Shown here one piece after another: positions 58,383 to 64,000 of a DNA stretch of 64,000 bases. A program made the position numbers and the translations under genes. Source of the stretch: Paucibacter sp. B2R-40 (GTDB lineage Bacteria > Pseudomonadota > Gammaproteobacteria > Burkholderiales > Burkholderiaceae_C); NCBI RefSeq assembly GCF_025717555.1, contig NZ_JAJIRP010000003.1, positions 1 to 64,000 of the forward strand, read 5' to 3'. The stretch's first letter is position 1, and the number at the start of each line of letters is the position of its first letter. The notes beneath the pieces were generated by a model, which saw only the letters and a program-made list of their open reading frames with translations, did no database searches and had not been told where the DNA came from.

Positions 58383-58910
58383 ATGAAAATTTCTGCCCCC
58401 TGTATCGTTTCCCTGCGCTGGAGACTTGAAGACGCCCAAGGTCAGTTGATCGACGAATTGGAAGAGCCTTTGGAGTTTTTCTATGGCGGCGACGACCTGT
58501 TCGCCAAGGTCGAAGAAGGGCTGGCCGGCCAAGAAGCCGGCTTCGAGGCCAGCATTGCACTCGAGCCCGAGCACGCGTTTGGCGAGTATGACTCCGCCCT
58601 GGTTTGCTTCGAGGCGCGCAGCCTGTTTCCCGACGGCGTCGACGCGGGCATGCAGATCGAAGGTCTGCCCGAGGGAGCGGTGACCGAGGGCATGGCACCC
58701 GGCATCTACACCGTCACCGACGTCTACCCCGAGCATGTGGTGCTGGACGGCAACCACCCGCTGGCCGGTGTGGGGCTGCGCATGCATTTGAAGGTGCTGG
58801 ATGTGCGCGAAGCCAGCGAAGATGAAATCGAAGCCGGCAGCTTGGGCGAAGCGGTATTTCAGGTCGCCAATCTGGGTTCGGGCGCTCCGCCTGACGCCCA
58901 ATTGCATTGA
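58383..58910 (+). CDS. slyD: FKBP-type peptidyl-prolyl isomerase SlyD-like
   Basis: This 175-aa protein has a SlyD-type FKBP domain with IF insert: LIDELEEPLEFFYGGDDLFA, GLAGQEAGFEASIALEPEHAFGEYD and a middle inserted region. It lacks the long His-rich metal-binding tail of E. coli SlyD. It acts as chaperone and prolyl isomerase in the cytosol. It lies right after the ABC/two-component operon in the same direction. Confidence 0.88.
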   Translation: MKISAPCIVSLRWRLEDAQGQLIDELEEPLEFFYGGDDLFAKVEEGLAGQEAGFEASIALEPEHAFGEYDSALVCFEARSLFPDGVDAGMQIEGLPEGAVTEGMAPGIYTVTDVYPEHVVLDGNHPLAGVGLRMHLKVLDVREASEDEIEAGSLGEAVFQVANLGSGAPPDAQLH

Positions 58911-58928
58911 CCGGCGCTTGACCACAGC

Positions 58929-61169
58929 ATGACTGAGCCCAAATCGTTCTCGGTCGCCAGCGTCTATCAGCAACTCGAACAGGCGCTGCGTGAGCGCGAC
59001 GTTATTCTTGAGACCGCCGGCGTTGGCATTGTGTTTGTCAAACAAAGGCTGGTGTTGAGGTGCAATCAGCGCTACGCCGAAATCTTCGGGCAGGCCCGGG
59101 CGCAGGATATGCAAGGCTTCAGCAGCATCGAGCTCTACCCCGACGAGGCGGCCTTCAAGCAACTCGGCGCCGAGGCCTATCCCGTGCTGGCGACCGGCCA
59201 GCGCTTCAAGACCGAGCGCTTGATGAAGCGTCTCGGAGGCGCGCTGTTTTGGTGCAGTCTGACCGGGCGTTTGATCAACCCGGCTGACGCCAGCGCAGGA
59301 TCGATCTGGATCGTCGACGACATCAGCGAACAAAAAGCCGCCGAGGCCGAACTGTTGTCAATCACGTCTGGCCAGCGCTTGATTCTGGACCACGCGATGG
59401 TCGGCATTGTCTTTCTGCGCGATCGCCAGGTGACCCAGTGCAACCGCAGCTTCGAGGAACTGCTCGGCTATGCGCCGGGAGAACTCGACGGCGGCTCCTC
59501 GCGCCAGTGGTATTTGAGTGACGCCGACTGGGAAGCCGCGGGCCAGCGCTGCTATGCGCCGTTTGCAGCCGGCCAAGCCTTTCAGGGCGAAATGATGCTG
59601 CGCAAAAAAGATGGATCACCGATCTTTTGTGAGGTGCGCTCCAAGGCCGTTGACGGCAACAATCTGGCCCTGGGTTCGATCTGGATCACCATGGACATCA
59701 GCGCCCGCAAGGACGCCGAGGCTGCCTTGGTGCAAGCCAAGCTGCAACTCGAACAGATGGTGGCCCAGCGCACCCAGGAGCTCAAGGCCTCGGTCAAGGC
59801 GCTGGAGCAAAAAGTGCTTGAGCAGCAGGCCTCCGAAGCTCGCATCCAGCAACTCGCACACTTTGACACGCTGACCGGCCTGCCCAACCGGGCGCTGCTG
59901 AATGATCGCAGCAACCAGGCCATCGACATCGCCAAACGCCACGCCGGCACGCTGGCACTGCTGTTCCTCGATCTGGACCACTTCAAGAACGTCAACGACT
60001 CGCTCGGCCACCGCTTTGGTGACGAGTTACTCAAGGAGTTGGCGCGCCGGCTCAAGACGGCTGTGCGCGAGCAAGACACGGTCTCGCGCCTGGGCGGCGA
60101 CGAATTCATCTTGGTGCTGCCGGGTGCCGACGCGGCGGGCGCCGCGCATGTGGCCGCCAAGGTGATGGAGTTGGCCACGCAGGTCTTTCAGATCGAACAG
60201 CATGAGATCACGGTGACGCCCTCGGTCGGCGTGGCCCTGTATCCACTGGACGGGCTGGACTTTGACGCATTGTGCCGCTGCGCCGATGTGGCCATGTACC
60301 GCGCCAAGCAGGACGGGCGCAACACGTTTCGATTCTTTACCGCCCAGATGCAGGCCGAGTCGGCCCGCATCCTGCTGCTGGAGAACGCCCTGCGGCGAGC
60401 GCTGGAGCGCGGGCAGCTGAGTCTGCATTACCAGCCGCAAATTTGCTTGGCCAGCGGCCGGGTGATTGGTGCCGAGGCCTTGCTGCGCTGGCAGCACCCG
60501 GATTTGGGCGCGGTCAGCCCGGCCGAGTTCATCCCGATTGCCGAGGCGAGCGGCCTGATACTGCAGATCGGCGAATGGGTCATGCGCACTGCCAGCTGCC
60601 AGCTCAAGGCCTGGCATGCTTTGGGTTTGAACCAGATCATCATGGCCGTCAATCTGTCTTCGGTGCAATTCCGCCATGCGGACCTGCCGGCCCTGATCAG
60701 CCGGATTCTGGACGAATGCGAGTTGGCGCCGGAGCTGCTGGAGCTGGAGTTGACCGAGGGTGTGGCGATGAACAACCCGCTGGGCGCCATCGCGGTGATG
60801 AACGCTTTGCATGACCGCGGCATCCGCATGTCGATTGACGACTTCGGCACCGGCTATTCCTCACTGAGCTACCTGAAAAAGTTCCGGGTTTACAAACTCA
60901 AGATTGATCAGCAGTTTGTGCGCGATCTCAGCGACGACCCCGAAGACCGGGCCATCGTCAGCGCCATCATCAGCATGGCCAAGAGCCTAGGCCTGCAGAC
61001 GATCGCCGAGGGCGTGGAGACACAGGGCCAACTGGAATTTCTGCGTGCGCAAGGCTGCAATGAAGTCCAGGGTTACTTGTTTGCCAAGCCGATGCCGGCC
61101 GAGCAGTTCGGACGCTTCGTGCTGGAGCGCGAGGCAAGTGAGGGGCGGGAACGGCGCGCGATGCAGTGA
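58929..61169 (+). CDS. PAS-PAS-GGDEF-EAL cyclic-di-GMP protein
   Basis: This 746-aa soluble protein has two PAS domains (about 20-130 and 140-270), a coiled coil (about 275-315), a GGDEF domain with intact GGDEF (about 389-393) and the RxxD inhibitory site REQD five residues before. The EAL domain is also complete (EALLRW near 515, ELTEG, DDFGTGYSSL, KIDQQFV, AEGVET). Both synthesis and hydrolysis of c-di-GMP are possible. No TM is seen. Confidence 0.94.
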   Translation: MTEPKSFSVASVYQQLEQALRERDVILETAGVGIVFVKQRLVLRCNQRYAEIFGQARAQDMQGFSSIELYPDEAAFKQLGAEAYPVLATGQRFKTERLMKRLGGALFWCSLTGRLINPADASAGSIWIVDDISEQKAAEAELLSITSGQRLILDHAMVGIVFLRDRQVTQCNRSFEELLGYAPGELDGGSSRQWYLSDADWEAAGQRCYAPFAAGQAFQGEMMLRKKDGSPIFCEVRSKAVDGNNLALGSIWITMDISARKDAEAALVQAKLQLEQMVAQRTQELKASVKALEQKVLEQQASEARIQQLAHFDTLTGLPNRALLNDRSNQAIDIAKRHAGTLALLFLDLDHFKNVNDSLGHRFGDELLKELARRLKTAVREQDTVSRLGGDEFILVLPGADAAGAAHVAAKVMELATQVFQIEQHEITVTPSVGVALYPLDGLDFDALCRCADVAMYRAKQDGRNTFRFFTAQMQAESARILLLENALRRALERGQLSLHYQPQICLASGRVIGAEALLRWQHPDLGAVSPAEFIPIAEASGLILQIGEWVMRTASCQLKAWHALGLNQIIMAVNLSSVQFRHADLPALISRILDECELAPELLELELTEGVAMNNPLGAIAVMNALHDRGIRMSIDDFGTGYSSLSYLKKFRVYKLKIDQQFVRDLSDDPEDRAIVSAIISMAKSLGLQTIAEGVETQGQLEFLRAQGCNEVQGYLFAKPMPAEQFGRFVLEREASEGRERRAMQ

Positions 61170-61321
61170 CGGGTGCGATGCGCCGCAGCGCCGGGCCTGC
61201 GATATTCGGCGAGCGCATTTAATCCTGCGTTTCCATTCCTTCCTTGCCCGCAGCCCGGCAACTAACTTTGCCAGCACAGCATTCAAATTCGACCGCCAGG
61301 GTCGACACAGGGATATCCGTC

Positions 61322-61540
61322 ATGAGCATCAGAGCGATCAATGTTCGCAACCAGTTTCGCGGCACCATCAAGGAAATCATCGAAGGCCCGGTGGTCTCCG
61401 AGGTCGACGTGATTACCCCCTCGGGCAGCTTGGTGACCTCGGTGATCACGACCCGCTCACTCAAGGATTTGGGTCTGGTAGTGGGGCGCGAGGTCGTGGC
61501 CTTGGTGAAATCCACTGAAGTCTCCATCGCGACCCTTTGA
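61322..61540 (+). CDS. Mop/TOBE-domain molybdate-binding protein
   Basis: This 72-aa protein is a single TOBE/Mop domain: AINVRNQFRGTIKEIIEGPVVSEVDV, SLVTSVITTRSLKDLGL and VGREVVALVKSTEVSIATL (quoted in short segments). Mop proteins oligomerise and store molybdate or tungstate. The ATG at 61322 matches the usual MSI-start. It stands alone, with the mobA-like gene 55 kb away in the window. Confidence 0.93.
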   Translation: MSIRAINVRNQFRGTIKEIIEGPVVSEVDVITPSGSLVTSVITTRSLKDLGLVVGREVVALVKSTEVSIATL

Positions 61541-62044
61541 GCTTGCTGCACAGGATTCGTGATCAAGGCCCTGCGACATGCCACGCGCCTGCCGGTCGTC
61601 TCCGGCCGGGCCGAGTTGCTGCCGCACCAAAGACTGCCTCTGCAAAGCACCTTGATTGCTAGCCAGAACGCCCCCTGGATGAGTGCAGCCAGGCGGCGCG
61701 GTGCGAGCTTCACCAATCTGAGTGCTGCAGGCCAGGTCAACACCGAGTCCGGCTTCGGGCCCAACCCATTGGCCAAACGCTGGGTCGATGCGGACTGGGC
61801 ACGCGCCGCGCGTGGGCGGCGCCCGCAGCACGCGACTTTCAGAAATGGTGGTTCGCTGTTTGAACACGCCCGGCCTGAGCTCCAGCGCTATTTCTGAGGC
61901 TGCGAGCAGCGCGAATCACGCCACAGCAATACCGAGCCGGGCGGCAGGCTACAAACTCAGCCGCCTGTTCTCATCCCCTGCAGCACCGCGCAAGCCGGTT
62001 AACCTGAGCTCTGTCCACCAATGCGCTGCCTCCCGGAGTTCCTC
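61541..62044. other. Intergenic region before the peptide-binding protein gene
   Basis: I see no believable gene in this 504-base stretch. Open frames on both strands (for example 61559-61897) lack conserved motifs, ribosome sites and neighbours. The promoter of the downstream ABC binding-protein gene should be here. I find no clear -35/-10 or sigma-54 element by eye. Confidence 0.55.
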
Positions 62045-63661
62045 ATGAATAAAAAAAGCCCTGCCAAAATCGTGAAAATAACCCTGCTGGCCGCCAGCTT
62101 GGCCCTGGCCCTCGGCTTTACCGGTGGCCAGGCCTCGGCCCAAACCCTGCGCTGGGCCAGCGCTGGTGATCCGCTTACGCTAGACCCTTACGCCCAGAAC
62201 GAAACTCTCACCAATACCATCAATGGCCAGGTCTACGAGTTCTTGGTCACGCGCGACAAACAGCTCAAACTGGTGCCTCAGCTGGCGACCGAATGGAAGC
62301 AGACTGGGCCGCAAAAATGGCTGCTCAAGCTGCGCCCAGGCGTGAAGTTCCACGACGGCCGGCCGTTCACGGCCGACGATGTCGTGTTCTCCGTTCAACG
62401 GGCCCGCCAGCCCAGCTCGCAGATCGCCATGTATGCCAATGCGGTGGGCGAACCGCGCCGAGTCGACGACTTGACGGTCGAGTTCAGCCTGCCCCAGGTG
62501 AACCCGATCTTTCTGCAGCACCTCAGCACGATTTACATCATGAGCCGAGGCTGGGCCGAGGCCAATAAGGCCACCAAGACGCAGGACTTTGCCAACAAGG
62601 AAGAAAGCTATGCCGCCTTCCATACCAATGGCACCGGCCCGTTCATCCTAGTCAGCCGATCACCCGACAGCAAGACCGTCTTCAAGCGCAACCCCAACTA
62701 CTGGGGGCAGATCGAAGGCAATCTGCAAGAGGTGATCTACACCCCGATCAAGAGCGAGGCCACGCGCACGGCGGCGCTGATCTCGGGCGAGATCGACTTT
62801 GTGCTTGACCCGGCGCCGCGCGACCTGGCTCGGCTTGCGCAAACCAGCGGCCTGAAGATCATCAGCGGGCCCGAGAACCGCATCATCTTCATCGGCCTGG
62901 ACCAGGCCCGCGACGAGTTGCAGTCAGGCAGCCCCAAGGGCAAGAACCCGTTCAAAGATGTACGCGTGCGTCGCGCGCTCTACCAGGCCATCGACATCGA
63001 AACCATCAAAACCCGCTTGATGGACGGCCAGGCCGCACCAACCGGCGCGCTGGTGCCTTCGCCGCTGGGCAGTTTCAATGACCCGCTGTTGGAGGCCCGC
63101 CTGCCCTTCGATCTTGCGGCCGCCAAGAAACTGTTGAGCGAGGCAGGCTACGCCAGCGGCTTCGAGTTCACGCTCGACTGCCCGAACAATCGCTACGTCA
63201 ATGATGAGCGCATCTGTATGACGCTGGCCTCGCAATGGGCCAAGCTGGGGCTCAAGGTCAAGGTCAATGCCCAACCCAAAGCGCTGTTCTTCAACAAAAT
63301 CGAAAAACTCGACACCTCGGCCTATCTGTTCGGCTGGGGCGGCGCCATCACCGATCCGGAAAGCATCTTCACCAGCCACTTCCGCAACCGTGGCGAGAAA
63401 GGCATCGGCGAATACAACCGTGGCAACTTCAAGGACGATGAGCTCGATGCCCTCGTTGCTGCCTCCAGCCGCGAGCCCGATGAAACCAAGCGTCAGCAAC
63501 TGATCAAGCAAGCGCTTAAGCGCATGGCCGAGCAGGTGCATTACATCCCGCTGCATCGCCAATACATCCCCTGGGCGGCGCGCAGCAATGTCACGGTCGT
63601 GCACCGGCCGGACAACTGGCTGGAGTGGCGCTGGATCACGGTCGGGCCGGCGTCCAAGTGA
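62045..63661 (+). CDS. ABC transporter peptide-type substrate-binding protein (family 5)
   Basis: This 538-aa protein has a signal peptide (cleavage near ASA-QTL) and the SBP_bac_5 pattern: LRWASAGDPLTLDPYAQNE, VPQLATEWKQTG, FHDGRPFTADDVVFSV, GTGPFILVSR, VRRALYQAIDIETI and a C-terminal HRQYIPWA. These are DppA/OppA-like periplasmic peptide or nickel-type binding proteins. The ATG at 62045 has GGAG 7 nt upstream. Permease and ATPase genes are expected to the right but fall outside the window. Confidence 0.92.
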   Translation: MNKKSPAKIVKITLLAASLALALGFTGGQASAQTLRWASAGDPLTLDPYAQNETLTNTINGQVYEFLVTRDKQLKLVPQLATEWKQTGPQKWLLKLRPGVKFHDGRPFTADDVVFSVQRARQPSSQIAMYANAVGEPRRVDDLTVEFSLPQVNPIFLQHLSTIYIMSRGWAEANKATKTQDFANKEESYAAFHTNGTGPFILVSRSPDSKTVFKRNPNYWGQIEGNLQEVIYTPIKSEATRTAALISGEIDFVLDPAPRDLARLAQTSGLKIISGPENRIIFIGLDQARDELQSGSPKGKNPFKDVRVRRALYQAIDIETIKTRLMDGQAAPTGALVPSPLGSFNDPLLEARLPFDLAAAKKLLSEAGYASGFEFTLDCPNNRYVNDERICMTLASQWAKLGLKVKVNAQPKALFFNKIEKLDTSAYLFGWGGAITDPESIFTSHFRNRGEKGIGEYNRGNFKDDELDALVAASSREPDETKRQQLIKQALKRMAEQVHYIPLHRQYIPWAARSNVTVVHRPDNWLEWRWITVGPASK

Positions 63662-63902
63662 GACGCATGGGTTGAACGCCGCGCTGCATTCCTGCAGACA
63701 TTCAACGAAGCCGCCCAGGGGCAAAACATAAAGCTGGCGTGGCCAAGTTCGTTTTCCTAGCAAGCAAATAAGAAATCCTCGCTTCGCGCGCAACAGGGTT
63801 ATCCCTAAAGTGCAGCCCTCAAGACGGCCCAAGCCAAACGCTTGTACAGCCGCGAGATTCTCGGGACACCCCCGGGGAATATGAAGCTAACGGAGGATTT
63901 CC

Positions 63903-64000
63903 ATGCAGTACCCAAACTATCGCCGGCTCGCAAAGCTGGCTCCCCTGGCCTCTTTGGCCCCTTTGGCCCCTTTGGCGCTCGCACTCGCTTGTGCCTATGC
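63903..64000 (+). CDS. Gene start with signal peptide, cut by window edge
   Basis: The ATG at 63903 has a strong GGAGG ribosome site and opens MQYPNYRRLAKLAPLASLAP followed by LAPLALALACAYA: a basic n-region then a hydrophobic core, a typical export signal. Only 32 complete codons are visible, so the protein cannot be named. The core is coded by tandem 9-bp repeats. The 241 bp upstream contain an AGGG-TTAT-CCCT inverted repeat near 63797 of unknown role. Confidence 0.8.
   Translation, partial: MQYPNYRRLAKLAPLASLAPLAPLALALACAY
63936..63971 (+). repeat. Four 9-bp tandem repeats inside a signal-peptide coding region
   Basis: The units CTGGCTCCC, CTGGCCTCT, TTGGCCCCT and TTGGCCCCT code LAP, LAS, LAP, LAP. 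They keep the reading frame, so a unit gain or loss would lengthen or shorten the signal core. Confidence 0.9.

Noticed and set aside
58185-59333. A 382-codon minus-strand frame
   Set aside because: It crosses three well-supported genes on the other strand and lacks motifs.
61559-61897. A 112-codon plus-strand frame in the gap before the peptide-binding gene
   Set aside because: It has no ribosome site, no conserved motif and a composition like noncoding DNA.

Overview
The window is a dense, GC-rich chromosomal segment of a betaproteobacterium, very probably order Burkholderiales near Roseateles/Paucibacter/Rubrivivax. This is inferred from gene order (rlmE-ftsH-folP-glmM, surE-pcm-nlpD-rpoS, dapA-bamC, a RoxA-type cupin gene with a downstream small conserved gene) and from protein style, not from a search. 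I see no rRNA, tRNA, CRISPR array, phage or insertion sequence. Genes are packed, with many ATGA/GTGA/TGATG stop-start overlaps.

Layout. 1-7.2 kb: the 5' end of livH, a DctB/DctD-like two-component pair convergent with an orphan acidic-amino-acid-type binding protein, then chaC-like, mobA-like and pdxH genes. 7.2-12.8 kb (minus strand): a probable metal (zinc-like) uptake cluster made of a ZnuD-like TonB receptor, a small His-rich protein, a DUF3299 protein, an FtsX-type permease and its ATPase, with msrA upstream. 12.9-31.8 kb: housekeeping genes for envelope, RNA and nucleotide metabolism (DUF748/AsmA-like, ydcF-like, glmM, folP, ftsH, rlmE, yhbY, greA, carB, carA, a BI-1 family gene, rlmD), with several clear intrinsic terminators.

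31.8-42.1 kb (minus strand): one long run, parE - small ORF - GNAT - lytic transglycosylase - parC - class A beta-lactamase - surE - pcm, ending at a terminator, followed by nlpD-rpoS. The small ORF overlaps the parE stop codon and its last 16 residues repeat the parE C-terminus exactly, with mostly synonymous codon differences toward its end. 42.2-50.8 kb: amidohydrolase, an MFS transporter / 41-aa membrane peptide / methyltransferase operon, dapA, bamC, a metallo-hydrolase, a small Ala-rich lipoprotein, and the RoxA-type ribosomal oxygenase with its partner gene.

50.9-58.4 kb: the most striking self-contained system. A well-matched sigma-54 promoter lies immediately before a HlyD-type adaptor, a MacB-type ATPase, an 821-aa two-unit FtsX/MacB permease (ADOP-like), a sigma-54-dependent response regulator and its sensor kinase. 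This reads as a self-inducing envelope-stress or efflux module. 58.4-64 kb: slyD, a PAS-PAS-GGDEF-EAL cyclic-di-GMP protein, a Mop/TOBE molybdate-binding protein, a peptide-type ABC binding protein, and the signal peptide of a gene cut by the window edge.
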